Of a DNA stretch of 64,000 nucleotides, positions 8,871 to 17,733 are shown piece after piece; the first letter of the stretch is position 1; every line of letters begins with the position of its first letter. Both the position numbers and the translations under genes were made by a program. The notes beneath the pieces are model-generated. The model was not told where the DNA came from. It worked only from the letters and a program-made list of their open reading frames with translations, and ran no database searches. The stretch comes from Methanobacteriota archaeon (GTDB lineage: Archaea; Halobacteriota; Methanomicrobia; Methanomicrobiales; Methanoculleaceae). The stretch covers positions 1 to 64,000 of the forward strand of contig JAENYE010000003.1 in assembly GCA_016841955.1 (NCBI GenBank), written 5' to 3'.

Positions 8871-9984
8871 AATTCCTCTTACAAGACCTTATTTCGGCCA
8901 GGAAGAGATCGATGAGATCCGGAAAGTGCTTGAATCCGGCTGGGTCGCACAGGGGCCGAAAGTACAGGAATTTGAGACAAACGTAGCTGAGCACCTTGGT
9001 ACCCGGTATGCCGTTGCCGTCACAAACTGTACCGCTGCGCTCCACCTGGCCCTTCTTGCTGTCGGCATTACGGGAGGCGATGAGGTTCTGGTCGCCGATT
9101 ATACTTTCCCTGCCACCGGGCATGCTGTCCTCTACTGCGGGGCGACGCCAGTCTTTGTGGATATCGATCCGAAGACCTACAACATCGACCCGGAAAGGAT
9201 CGAAGATGCGATCACCGATCGGACGAAGGCCATCATTCCGGTTCATACCTTCGGTCAACCTGCTGATATGGATCCGATCCTGCAGAATGCCGCCGATCAC
9301 GGGCTTACAGTGATCGAGGATGCGGCATGCGCACTGGGAGCCCGGTATAAAGAGCGCTATGCCGGGACAATCGGGGATGTCGGCTGTTTTTCATTCCACG
9401 CCAGAAAGGGGATCACCACTGGTGAGGGAGGCATGCTCGTGACGGACAACCGGGATATTGCCGCGAAGGCCAGGCACCTTGCTACCTTTGGTATGACAAC
9501 TGCGTGGACTCGGGAGCAGAGCGATGCCTTTACCATCCCGGCCTTCACCGATGTTGGTTACAACTACAAAATGAGCGACATCACGGCTGCGGTGGGTGTT
9601 GCACAATTGCGGCGCCTAGATATCATCATCGAGCGGCGGGGTGCCCTTGCCCGGCACTGGGACCGGTGCCTCGAGTCGATCGACGGGATCGCTCCACCTT
9701 ACGTGGACCCGGGCGTAACAGCAATCTACCAGACTTATGTTGCTCTCGTCGATCCGGGCATCGATAGGAACCGGCTCATCTCTGAACTCCAGCGCCGGGG
9801 TATACAAACACAGATTGGCACCTATGCCTCCCATATCCAGCCGGTATATGGTTCACGTGAACTGTGCAGCCATTCGTTGGATATATACAACCGCGCAATC
9901 GCTCTCCCGCTCTATGTCTCATTGACGGAGAATGAAATCGATATAATTGCTCGGACACTCAAGGATATACTCGGAGAGTTATAA
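8863..9984 (+). CDS. DegT/DnrJ/EryC1/StrS sugar aminotransferase
   Basis: 373 residues. PLP-binding Lys182 in SFHARKGITTGEGG, acidic motif IEDAAC near 151, and N-terminal PLTRPYFGQEEIDEI. These fold-type I aminotransferases convert a keto-sugar nucleotide to an amino sugar with glutamate. With the upstream 3-dehydrogenase and downstream acyltransferase this fits a 3-amino-3-deoxy uronate branch. ATG 8863 has AAGGAG 8 bases upstream and overlaps the wecB stop; the longer frame from 8764 only reads over wecB. Confidence 0.9.
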   Translation: MDKIPLTRPYFGQEEIDEIRKVLESGWVAQGPKVQEFETNVAEHLGTRYAVAVTNCTAALHLALLAVGITGGDEVLVADYTFPATGHAVLYCGATPVFVDIDPKTYNIDPERIEDAITDRTKAIIPVHTFGQPADMDPILQNAADHGLTVIEDAACALGARYKERYAGTIGDVGCFSFHARKGITTGEGGMLVTDNRDIAAKARHLATFGMTTAWTREQSDAFTIPAFTDVGYNYKMSDITAAVGVAQLRRLDIIIERRGALARHWDRCLESIDGIAPPYVDPGVTAIYQTYVALVDPGIDRNRLISELQRRGIQTQIGTYASHIQPVYGSRELCSHSLDIYNRAIALPLYVSLTENEIDIIARTLKDILGEL

Positions 9985-10952
9985 TGTGTTTGAAGAACCG
10001 ATCGGTGCTGGTCACAGGCGGGGCCGGATTTATCGGGAGCCACCTCGTGGATGCCCTTGCCCGGGAGGAACTCGAAAACCTTGTCGTCGTCGATAACCTG
10101 TTTCTCGGGAAAGATGAGAACTTAGAGGAGGCCCGTAGTGCCTATTCCGGCCTGAAGATCTATCACGACGATGCGGCCGATTACGAGCGAATGAAGACCC
10201 TGATGGAACGTGAGAGTATCGATGTCGTCTTCAACCTGGCTGTTATCCCCCTCCCCGCTTCACTCGAACGGCCGGTCTGGACATTCCGCCAGAACATCGA
10301 TATGGTTGCCACCATGTGCGAGCTCGCCCGCAACGACGTGTATGAAACCCTGATCCACTTCTCCTCGTCGGAGGTCTACGGCAGTTCGATCTACGCGCCG
10401 ATGGACGAAAACCACCCCCTGAACGCGACCACCCCGTATGCTGCAAGCAAGGCCGCAGGGGATCTGATGATATCCTCCTACTGCCGAACGTTCGGGCTGG
10501 ATGTATCTCTTATCCGTCCCTTCAACAATTATGGGCCGCGGCAAAACGATAGGAGCTATGCCGGAGTCATCCCGCTCACCATACAGCGGATCCTCCGGAA
10601 AGAACCACCGGTCATATACGGTGATGGAAAACAGACCCGGGATTACCTCTACGTAACCGATACCGCACGGGCGGCGATTGACGTGTACAACACACCGAGC
10701 ACCCGCGACCGGGTGCTGAACATTGCCAGCGGGAAAGAGGTCTCAATCGAGTACATCATCCAGTCTATTGCCCGATATTTTGGATGCGAAGATAAGATTC
10801 TTTATCAGGCCGAACGTCCGGGAGATGTCAGGCGACATATTGCAAATGCATATATGGCCAAGGATCTGATCAATTTTAGGCCTTGCGTGACCTTCGACGA
10901 AGGACTGGTGCGCACGATCGAGTGGTACGAACAGTCTATGCGCCAGAAGTAA
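9984..10952 (+). CDS. NAD-dependent epimerase/dehydratase (nucleotide-sugar SDR)
   Basis: 322 residues of the extended SDR family. TGGAGFIG at 11-18 binds NAD, FSSSEVYG contains the catalytic serine region (127-133), and Tyr152-x3-Lys156 is in PYAASK. RPFNNYGPRQ is typical of dTDP-glucose 4,6-dehydratases, UDP-glucuronate decarboxylases and 4-epimerases; I cannot decide which. Its start shares one base with the preceding stop (TAATG), so it belongs to the same operon. Confidence 0.87.
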   Translation: MCLKNRSVLVTGGAGFIGSHLVDALAREELENLVVVDNLFLGKDENLEEARSAYSGLKIYHDDAADYERMKTLMERESIDVVFNLAVIPLPASLERPVWTFRQNIDMVATMCELARNDVYETLIHFSSSEVYGSSIYAPMDENHPLNATTPYAASKAAGDLMISSYCRTFGLDVSLIRPFNNYGPRQNDRSYAGVIPLTIQRILRKEPPVIYGDGKQTRDYLYVTDTARAAIDVYNTPSTRDRVLNIASGKEVSIEYIIQSIARYFGCEDKILYQAERPGDVRRHIANAYMAKDLINFRPCVTFDEGLVRTIEWYEQSMRQK

Positions 10953-10979
10953 CGCGATCCGAGGAGCAAGAGAGAACCA

Positions 10980-11516
10980 ATGAACTTCGAGGGAATCCGC
11001 CAGCACAGAAGCCATGGTAGCGGTGCCTTTCGTCTCGAGGATTTTGCCAATCTCGGAACTAACGTTATCTTTGAAGATGGTGTACGGGTATTCCATCCCG
11101 AACACATTGAGATCGGGGAGAACGTCTATATCGGCCATGGGACTGTCCTCAAAGGCTATTACCGAAATAGAATGGTCATCGGTGACGATACCTGGATAGG
11201 CCAGTCTTCTTTTCTTCATAGTGCAGGAGGGATCAGAATAGGGCAGGCAGTTGGTATCGGACCCGGTGTATCCATCCTCACATCGGTGCACACCGAAGGA
11301 AATCTCTCCCGGCCAATCATTCTGAACGACCTTGAATTTGGTGAGGTCGTGATCGAAGACGGATGCGACATCGGCATCAACGCGATCCTTTTGCCCGGTC
11401 TCGCTATCGGGGAAGGGACCATCATCGGTGCGGGTTCAGTCGTAACCCGGGATATACCGGCGTATAGCGTTGCAGCTGGAAACCCCTGCCGTGTCCTCAG
11501 GAGTCGAAAGGGGTAA
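10980..11516 (+). CDS. Left-handed beta-helix (hexapeptide) acyltransferase
   Basis: 178 residues with repeated hexapeptides (IEIGENVYIGHGTVLKG, IGDDTWIGQSS, IEDGCDIGINAILLPG, IGEGTIIGAGSVVTRDI) forming a LbetaH trimer domain. Probably acetyl-CoA-dependent N- or O-acetylation of a sugar or sugar nucleotide; in this context it could acetylate the amino group placed by the DegT enzyme. A purine-rich stretch (GAGGAGCAAGAGAGAA) lies before the ATG. Confidence 0.85.
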   Translation: MNFEGIRQHRSHGSGAFRLEDFANLGTNVIFEDGVRVFHPEHIEIGENVYIGHGTVLKGYYRNRMVIGDDTWIGQSSFLHSAGGIRIGQAVGIGPGVSILTSVHTEGNLSRPIILNDLEFGEVVIEDGCDIGINAILLPGLAIGEGTIIGAGSVVTRDIPAYSVAAGNPCRVLRSRKG

Positions 11517-11527
11517 CTGCGATACCC

Positions 11528-12805
11528 ATGACGCATCCAAGGATCTTCATCGGCCTAACCGAAGTTGCAGGGTACCACGCCAACCTGAAACGGGGCTTGG
11601 AGAACCTGGGATATGCCTGCACATTTATCAACCTGCGCCCGCATCCGTTCGGTTATGGGGGCGACGATGTACCGTTCCCATCCGTCAGGGTTCAACGGTG
11701 GGCAAACCTTCATCTTGATGCGTCATCATCAAGCCTGGTAAGAATTCTTCTCTTCGGTATCATTCAGCTCTGCAATATCCCTCTCTTTCTCTGGGCTCTC
11801 GCCAGACACGATGTCTTCATCTTCGGATATGCCTCCACCTTCTTCGGTTTCTTCGAGCTGCCAATCCTCAAACTCTTTGGCAAACGGATCATTTTCATCT
11901 TTTTCGGTTCCGATGAACGCCCGGCATTTCTCGACGGTGCACTCATGTCAACTCATATCGGGAGTACCATCGCGGATTGCATCCGGCATACGGCAAAGCA
12001 GAAACGGAGGCTGAAACGTATCGAGCGGTATGCGGATGTTCTTGTCAGCAACCCGGCATCGGCTCACCTGCATGAGAAGAAGTTTGTCCAGTGGCTTGCA
12101 ATCGGGATCCCATTCTCCTCTGCTGAAGAGGAGACACAAGAGATGCATCGGGTGCCGCAAGGGGTACGAATCCTCCACGCTCCTTCAGCCCCAAAGATGA
12201 AAGGAAGTGACAACATCCGGGCGGTAATTCGGACGCTTCAGGAGAAGGGATACTCGATCGAATATGTTGAGGTTGCAGGGAAGCCGCACGATGTGGTGCT
12301 TGAAGAACTGCAGGCATGCGACTTTGTGATCGATCAGACCTACTCTGATACGCCGATGGCTATGTTTGCAGCCGAAGCGGCGGCATTTGGGAGACCCGCT
12401 ATCGTTGGGGGATATTATGTGGATCATATCCATGGCAATGTCTCAGAACAACTGATTCCTCCCGTCATCTACTGCCATCCGGACAAGATCGTCGAAGCTG
12501 CGGAACGCCTGATAATCGACGAGACGTTCCGGCTGGATCTCGGAAGGAAGGCAAGGGCGTTCGTCAGGGAGAGGTGGAATCCCACTGCGGTGGCCGAGCG
12601 GTATGCTCGGATGATCGAGGGGACGACACCGGATATCTGGTTCTTCGATCCTCTCACGATCATCTATCTTCATGGTGCTGGGATGCCCGAAAGCCAGGTG
12701 CGCGACCGGGTCAAAGCGACCATCGAGGTTGGGGGAGTGGGTGCTCTCCAGTTGACCGACAAGCCGGATCTTGAGCAGAGGTTCCGGGAGTTCTGCGGGA
12801 GTTAG
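11528..12805 (+). CDS. Glycosyltransferase-like protein (GT-B type, family unclear)
   Basis: 425 residues. N-terminal half has GYHANLKRGLENLGY and a hydrophobic stretch around residues 70-130 that may sit in or on the membrane. The C-terminal half has the layout of a nucleotide-sugar binding domain: DFVIDQTYSDTPMAMFAAEAAAFGRPAIVGG, where an acidic residue and a glycine-rich turn resemble GT1/GT4 enzymes. Within the glycan operon it is probably a sugar transferase; donor and acceptor are unknown. Confidence 0.7.
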   Translation: MTHPRIFIGLTEVAGYHANLKRGLENLGYACTFINLRPHPFGYGGDDVPFPSVRVQRWANLHLDASSSSLVRILLFGIIQLCNIPLFLWALARHDVFIFGYASTFFGFFELPILKLFGKRIIFIFFGSDERPAFLDGALMSTHIGSTIADCIRHTAKQKRRLKRIERYADVLVSNPASAHLHEKKFVQWLAIGIPFSSAEEETQEMHRVPQGVRILHAPSAPKMKGSDNIRAVIRTLQEKGYSIEYVEVAGKPHDVVLEELQACDFVIDQTYSDTPMAMFAAEAAAFGRPAIVGGYYVDHIHGNVSEQLIPPVIYCHPDKIVEAAERLIIDETFRLDLGRKARAFVRERWNPTAVAERYARMIEGTTPDIWFFDPLTIIYLHGAGMPESQVRDRVKATIEVGGVGALQLTDKPDLEQRFREFCGS

Positions 12806-12927
12806 TTGCCGTATTCTAACGTACCTTTTCAGCGTGAATAACAGCAATTTAGAACCCGGTGTATTCTGCCCCCCCATACGAACGATTTTTAGTGTTGTAC
12901 TAGAAGCGATCACTCAGGATCCTCGCC

Positions 12928-12996
12928 ATGTGTGGGATTGCAGTACTCATCAATCCGGCCCCCCCTTATTCCCGTTACACCTCCGATTCGCCATGA
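12928..12996 (+). pseudogene. Possible remnant of an asparagine synthetase (glutamine amidotransferase) start
   Basis: A 22-codon frame begins MCGIAVLINPAP, matching the start of class II glutamine amidotransferases such as AsnB, where Cys2 is the nucleophile. It stops at 12996. AsnB homologues are common in surface-polysaccharide loci. A TATA-like GATTTTTAG lies near 12879. A chance match is possible because only about eight residues are diagnostic. Confidence 0.4.
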
Positions 12997-12999
12997 TAG

Positions 13000-13007
13000 T
13001 TATATAT
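13000..13007 (+). promoter_or_regulatory. TATA box upstream of glycosyltransferase at 13076
   Basis: TTATATAT in AT-rich context 69 bases before the GTG start; predicts transcription starting near 13030 with a leader of about 45 bases. Confidence 0.45.
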
Positions 13008-13075
13008 CCCTCCACATAGATGCAGCCCCATCACATGGCTCTGGAGCCGGTCCAGCAGAGTCCGGGGGAACTCAA

Positions 13076-14083
13076 GTGGAGCAGCAAAAGAAGATATTCC
13101 TGGTGTCTCCTTCTCCATCCACGTTCACGCAACGCGACCTGGAGGCACTCAGGCAGGAATACCTGGTCCGAGAGGCCGTTATCAGTAGTTACCAGGGGAG
13201 AAACGGCCTGAAACGGTCCCTCCTGATCGCATTCGAGATCCTGCGGGGAGTCCTCTGGGCCGATCTCACCTACTCCTGGTTTGCCCACAACCATTCGTAT
13301 CTTGCCGTAATGCTGGCAAGCCTCCTCGGGAAGAGAACCATCGTTGTCATCGGCGGATACGAGGTCGCGAGAGAGCCGGAGATCGGGTACGGTGCCCTGC
13401 TCGACCCAAAACTCACAAAGAGAGTGAACTACATCATCCGGAATGCAGACCACATCCTCGCGGTATCGGAGTTCAACAGACGGGAGATACTGGAACTGGG
13501 CGATCACCGCCACGTTGCGGTCGTCTATAACGGGATCGACTGCGCGCAGTTCACCCCGGGAGAGGAGAAAGGCGACCTCGTCATCACGGTATGCCAGATT
13601 AACCGGAACAACATCACGCTCAAGGGCCTCGATACGTTCCTCAACACCGCAAGACGCCTCCCGGACCTCCGGTTCGCCATAATCGGCCGCGTTCTCGACG
13701 GGAGCATCGAGGACCTGAGACGAGATGCTCCCGATAATGTCGAGTTTGTCACGTCCCCTTCTCAGGACGAACTCCTGCAGTGGTACCGCCGGGCAAAGGT
13801 CTACTGCCAGCTCTCCTACCGGGAATCGTTCGGTGTGGCACTTGCCGAAGCGATGTCCTGCGAGTGCGTCCCCGTGGTGACGGACAGGGGGGCTCTCCCG
13901 GAGGTGGTGGGAGACGCGGGATTCGTGGTGCCGTACGGCGATGTGGAAGCGGCGGCGGCGGCGATATCCAAGGCCCTGCAATCAGATAGGGGCAGGGCGG
14001 CAAGAGTTAGAGTTGAGAAGGAATTTTCCCTTGAGGGGAGAAAGCAAAAGATCCAGGGCATTATCGAGGAAAAACCCGCATGA
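13076..14083 (+). CDS. Glycosyltransferase family 4
   Basis: 335 residues, GT-B fold. NGIDCAQF and VITVCQINRNNITLKGLDTF mark the domain linker and donor site; ESFGVALAEAMSCECVPVV is the EX7E motif of retaining family-4 enzymes. Start GTG 13076 has GGGGGAA 6 bases upstream; the frame stays open to 12932, but that part overlaps the putative asnB remnant and a TATA box. Probably adds a hexose-type sugar to the lipid-linked glycan. Confidence 0.85.
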   Translation: MEQQKKIFLVSPSPSTFTQRDLEALRQEYLVREAVISSYQGRNGLKRSLLIAFEILRGVLWADLTYSWFAHNHSYLAVMLASLLGKRTIVVIGGYEVAREPEIGYGALLDPKLTKRVNYIIRNADHILAVSEFNRREILELGDHRHVAVVYNGIDCAQFTPGEEKGDLVITVCQINRNNITLKGLDTFLNTARRLPDLRFAIIGRVLDGSIEDLRRDAPDNVEFVTSPSQDELLQWYRRAKVYCQLSYRESFGVALAEAMSCECVPVVTDRGALPEVVGDAGFVVPYGDVEAAAAAISKALQSDRGRAARVRVEKEFSLEGRKQKIQGIIEEKPA

Positions 14084-14191
14084 TCCGGATCTTTGCGGCG
14101 CTCAACGGAGCCATCTTCCACGACGAACGGAACTGGTCTCCCGCATATACGAAGATCCTGTTTTCTGCTTTCAGGACTTGCCGGGATCGTT

Positions 14192-15169
14192 TCAGGACGG
14201 CCTCCTGATGAGCGTGTCGACAGACTTCCGTACGTTATTGTTCCCGCTCAGTACATCGTAAACAAATTTTGCAATGGGCATATCGACATCATGGTTACTT
14301 GCCAGCTCAATTATCCCTTTAACAGACTTAGACCCCTCAAATGTCACACCGGACCCTAAATACGGAGTTTTTATTATATTCTTTCCGACCATCAGCCCCA
14401 ATGTTCGATTACGGCTTTTATCCACGTTGGCAGTCAGGTTAAAATCTCCAAAGCAGCAGAATTTTGTGAATATATCCTTGTCAAGAGAGACTACCTTCAG
14501 AAATGCGCACATCTCCTTATAGCACATATTCAAGAAAGTGTAGTGTTCGTTATAGTTGCTGTAAACCGAATCCCACATTCCTGTTCCGATGGCGTATACG
14601 TTCTTCAGCACACCGCACAACTCGACCGCCCTGAGGTCATACGAAAAATCCAGGATGAATTGACCGAACAGGTCCGATATCGTTGTTTTTAGCGATGGAT
14701 CGTCGCCGATACCTATTGTAGCACCGGCAATATGGCCGTATGCAATCTCATCGGCGAAGGTTGGCCCCGAGAAACAGGCTATATCCGGGTTGTCCGTTTC
14801 GTCGAGAATAATTTCGCTCATTGTTTTTAGTGACGGATATTCAAGCCCTTTGGCTACGGTGACAAGGATCTTGCCTGCAAGTTCGTCGCGGATAGCGTTA
14901 ACGACGGATCGAACTTCGCTGGAGGGCACGGCGATAATTATGGCCTTGCAGTCTGTGATATCCGATATATCGTTCATCAGTCTTGCACGGATATTGGGGT
15001 TCAAACGCAGACCCGGGAAGTAATTCGTATTATGGTTGTCGACGTTAATCGAATCGACAACCTCTCGTTTCCTTCCGAATATGATTACTTCTCCGGCCCT
15101 CCTGGAGATACTCTGTGCGATGGCGGTACCCATGCTCCCGGCGCCGATGACCCCTACTTTCGATATCAT
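14192..15169 (-). CDS. NAD(P)-dependent glycerol-3-phosphate dehydrogenase-like (GpsA family)
   Basis: 325 residues. N-terminal GVIGAGSMGTAIA (GxGxxG 9-14), VAKGLE (105-110), SGPTFADEIA (134-143), and the catalytic-lysine segment CGVLKNVYAIGTG with Lys189, all in GpsA order. GpsA reduces dihydroxyacetone phosphate to sn-glycerol-3-phosphate. Archaeal lipids use sn-glycerol-1-phosphate, so a different use is expected. It overlaps the nucleotidyltransferase gene by 4 bases (ATGA). The DNA is clearly more AT-rich than its neighbours, suggesting transfer. A related polyol-phosphate dehydrogenase is possible. Confidence 0.85.
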   Translation of the reverse strand: MISKVGVIGAGSMGTAIAQSISRRAGEVIIFGRKREVVDSINVDNHNTNYFPGLRLNPNIRARLMNDISDITDCKAIIIAVPSSEVRSVVNAIRDELAGKILVTVAKGLEYPSLKTMSEIILDETDNPDIACFSGPTFADEIAYGHIAGATIGIGDDPSLKTTISDLFGQFILDFSYDLRAVELCGVLKNVYAIGTGMWDSVYSNYNEHYTFLNMCYKEMCAFLKVVSLDKDIFTKFCCFGDFNLTANVDKSRNRTLGLMVGKNIIKTPYLGSGVTFEGSKSVKGIIELASNHDVDMPIAKFVYDVLSGNNNVRKSVDTLIRRPS

Positions 15170-15954
15170 CCGAACCGCCCCCGTGTGCCTTCACATATGC
15201 CTGCAATGGTTCTGGCATACTTTAGATCGTGCAGATCATCAATTTCCGTCCATTTGAGCCCGTTCGTGAACGAGTATGCAAGGTTCCTGCTCTTTGATAG
15301 GGATTGGTATATGAAATCGTAATAATTGTTTAAATTATCTGAAACCAATATTTTCAGCAATCTTTTTGCTTCCCGAAGGTCGGCAGAAGAGATCTTCGAG
15401 ATGCCGATAAACTCTCCAGTCGCTTTTTCTATCGGGACGGTTTTTCCCATCTCTTCAATCCGGTCGTCGATTATCCTCAATTTGAATGATTCTTCGGTGA
15501 GCATTTTCTTATTATCAACTGAAATTGCTGTTTGATTCAGTTCTAATAAATTATTCAAGATTGTATAATCATACAGCACATCGCCGTTAAAAATAACAAC
15601 ATCATCGTGCACGTCATCTAACCCAATATGGAGAGAATAGGCCGTATTCGTTGACAGATAGTCGTTATTGTGAACTAAGTTTAAATCAGTACCATACTTT
15701 CTCCCCAGTGTCGCGCACGCTTCCCGTACCATATCCGCTTTATACCCGACGACGATGGTGATTGCGTCCACATTGAAAGACACCAGATCCGAGACCATTC
15801 GTTCCAGTAGCGTGTAACCGTCGATAGTAAGCAGGCATTTCGGGCCGATCTTCTCGAGATCGATGTCTCTACCCAATCGTCGCCCACGCCCTGCTGCTAG
15901 AATCACCCCGATCAAAATGAAACACCGAGCTGGTTTATCGAGGGTTACACACAT
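15166..15954 (-). CDS. Sugar/polyol-phosphate nucleotidyltransferase
   Basis: About 262 residues of the NTP-transferase superfamily: GVILAAGRGRRLG with PKCLLTIDG (nucleotide and metal site), VVGYKADMV, and NGDVLYDYTI, whose aspartate binds Mg. It resembles LicC-type cytidylyltransferases. With a GpsA-like enzyme downstream and a CDP-glycerol transferase homologue upstream, it may make CDP-glycerol from glycerol-3-phosphate; this is inference, and other NTP or polyol-phosphate pairs are possible. The start may be ATG 15954, or TTG 15915 closer to the conserved motif. Very AT-rich around 15540-15610. The 274 bases upstream (15955-16228) hold a TATA box but no gene that I can support. Confidence 0.78.
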   Translation of the reverse strand: MCVTLDKPARCFILIGVILAAGRGRRLGRDIDLEKIGPKCLLTIDGYTLLERMVSDLVSFNVDAITIVVGYKADMVREACATLGRKYGTDLNLVHNNDYLSTNTAYSLHIGLDDVHDDVVIFNGDVLYDYTILNNLLELNQTAISVDNKKMLTEESFKLRIIDDRIEEMGKTVPIEKATGEFIGISKISSADLREAKRLLKILVSDNLNNYYDFIYQSLSKSRNLAYSFTNGLKWTEIDDLHDLKYARTIAGICEGTRGRFG

Positions 15955-15960
15955 CGTCCG

Positions 15961-15975
15961 GTTATAAGAATATTT
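15961..15975 (-). promoter_or_regulatory. TATA-like element for nucleotidyltransferase gene
   Basis: Minus strand reads AAATATTCTTATAAC just upstream of ATG 15954. The spacing is short, so transcription would start close to or inside the annotated start; this favours the TTG 15915 start if the element is used. Confidence 0.35.
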
Positions 15976-16228
15976 GGCTGTTGAATGAGTGCAACCTCTT
16001 GTGCTGTTGCGGATATCCCAAAACGGTCTGCAAACCTTTAGCTTACCCTGGCAGAAAAATCCTGTGCGGCGTTTCTGCCATGCTGGCTATAACTGGGGTC
16101 TGAAGCGGACACGCTTTTACCCTGGTATCGCCTCGTGGAGGAGGAGGGTGCTTGAGAAGATCAAAGGTCTTCGAGCGGATCCACCCCCTCCCGCCGGAAG
16201 ATTCTGGGACGACTTCAACCGAATCATG

Positions 16229-17416
16229 TTAACGTTGGCCGATCAACCCGCAGACTCTTTCGCATGCAAGCCCATCGGCGTACCTGAACGCCAATCTTCT
16301 TATCCTGGTTCTCTTCGGTTCCCATCTCCCCGGACTGGCAAGGGAGCTCGTAAGGGCCTCTATCAATTCATCAACATTAGTCGAAATATCTCCCGGGGCC
16401 CAATCGCGAAACGGTTCGACAATAAATCCCCTTCGCTTCCGGTAATCCTCACTGTCGGGCACATGGAAGACGATAGGCCGGTTCAGGTGCAGGAAATCAA
16501 AGTACACCGAAGAATAGTCGGTAACCAGGATATCAACAACGTTCAGGAAATCGTAAATCGTGTTGTCCGTTTTCTGCAGGTCAGCATTTAATAATATACA
16601 AATGTGCTCTCCATTGTACACTTGAAACAGATTCTCGTCATGAGAGTGCGGTTTGCAGACAAACAACAGGTTCTCGTCCTTCACGAACCGGTGAAATTTT
16701 TCACTTGCAAGGATTTCTTCCAGAACTCTACGGCTCGCATCGGCATCATATTCCCGGAAAGTCGGAAGATACAGTACAATCCTCTTTTCAGGAATACCCT
16801 CCTGACCGAGAATACGATAGAGTACATTCACCCCGGAATCTCCAGACCTGTAAAGAGCGTCGCAACGGGGCTGCCCGAGGATCAAAATTTTTCTGGCATT
16901 GATCAGGAAAACGGAAGAGAAGACCAGCCGCTCGAATTCCGAGGTTGTGATGAGGTAGTTCACGGAATTCGCAAACCTCCGCAATCTCTGTGCTGCGGAG
17001 AATCTCGCGATGGTGCTCGGATAGTCAGTATTGGCAAAGTACCCAATCGTCTTTAGCGGGAGACCGTGCCACAACTCGATGCTGACCTGGTTTTTGGACT
17101 TCCAGGCGGGTGTGCCGTGAGTACTGATGATGTACTTTGCCGTCAACGCGTGGTAGATATACTCGCGCGATCGCCGGATGACGTAATTTGCATGAACGGG
17201 CGAATAAACGCACCAGATCAACTGGTGGGTTTCACCGAAACCTGATTCGAGCATTTTGTCGTAGACGTATTTCGCATTATCTGAGAAATCGGGTACCGAA
17301 AAAAACAGGATCTTATGCTCGTTTTTTGGCACGAGTCGGGACAATGCTGAGAAAATGAGTGTAACAATATCGTAGATCAGCGATCGAATATCATTGACGA
17401 TGTCGTGAGAGATCAT
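16229..17416 (-). CDS. CDP-glycerol glycerophosphotransferase-like (TagB/TagF family)
   Basis: 395 residues. HKILFFSVPDFSDNAKYVY begins the family core, followed by LWHGLPLKTIGY, LPTFRE, KPHSHDEN and the signature VTDYSSVYFDFL near the C-terminus. In bacteria these membrane-associated enzymes transfer glycerol-phosphate or ribitol-phosphate from CDP-polyols to build teichoic acids. The frame continues to 17662, but the upstream part is GC-rich with no family match; ATG 17416 follows a TATA box (17449-17460) at a distance suiting a short-leader mRNA. Its two downstream neighbours supply a plausible donor pathway. It could also transfer another polyol phosphate. Confidence 0.85.
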   Translation of the reverse strand: MISHDIVNDIRSLIYDIVTLIFSALSRLVPKNEHKILFFSVPDFSDNAKYVYDKMLESGFGETHQLIWCVYSPVHANYVIRRSREYIYHALTAKYIISTHGTPAWKSKNQVSIELWHGLPLKTIGYFANTDYPSTIARFSAAQRLRRFANSVNYLITTSEFERLVFSSVFLINARKILILGQPRCDALYRSGDSGVNVLYRILGQEGIPEKRIVLYLPTFREYDADASRRVLEEILASEKFHRFVKDENLLFVCKPHSHDENLFQVYNGEHICILLNADLQKTDNTIYDFLNVVDILVTDYSSVYFDFLHLNRPIVFHVPDSEDYRKRRGFIVEPFRDWAPGDISTNVDELIEALTSSLASPGRWEPKRTRIRRLAFRYADGLACERVCGLIGQR

Positions 17417-17733
17417 CGGATCGAGTAGGGTATACTCACATCCTAGTTGTTTAAGTAAACGGTCTGGGTTGCCGGTCGACACGACGGTTCCGGATGCGAT
17501 CGCGGAGGCGGTCGGCTGCCTGCCGGAGCACCGGGTGGGGCCTGAAGGATATAGGAGAACGAGTGGAGGGCGGTTGAGGAGAGGCATGGGAGATAAAGAC
17601 GCGGCTGCTGGAGGTGTACCGGGCAGAGAGGACAAGCGGGATATACCATGGAATCGGATCATTATGCAGGACGAACTGCACCTCCTGAACTCACAATATC
17701 GGTAGAGATCCCACTAATCCAGTCGGTACAGCC
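17417..17733. other. Intergenic stretch with promoter, no supported gene
   Basis: A sharp change in composition falls near 17460: AT-rich towards the cassette, GC-rich towards the plus-strand glycosyltransferase. A TATA element GTTTACTTAAAC (minus strand, 17449-17460) serves the TagF-like gene. Short frames on either strand give no recognisable product. Confidence 0.5.
17449..17460 (-). promoter_or_regulatory. TATA box of the teichoic-like cassette
   Basis: Minus strand GTTTACTTAAAC, about 33 bases before ATG 17416, in a local AT-rich patch. Confidence 0.45.

Noticed and set aside
15989-16591. Plus-strand frame of 200 codons upstream of the nucleotidyltransferase gene
   Set aside because: Most of it is antisense to the TagF-like gene and the remainder shows no recognisable family.
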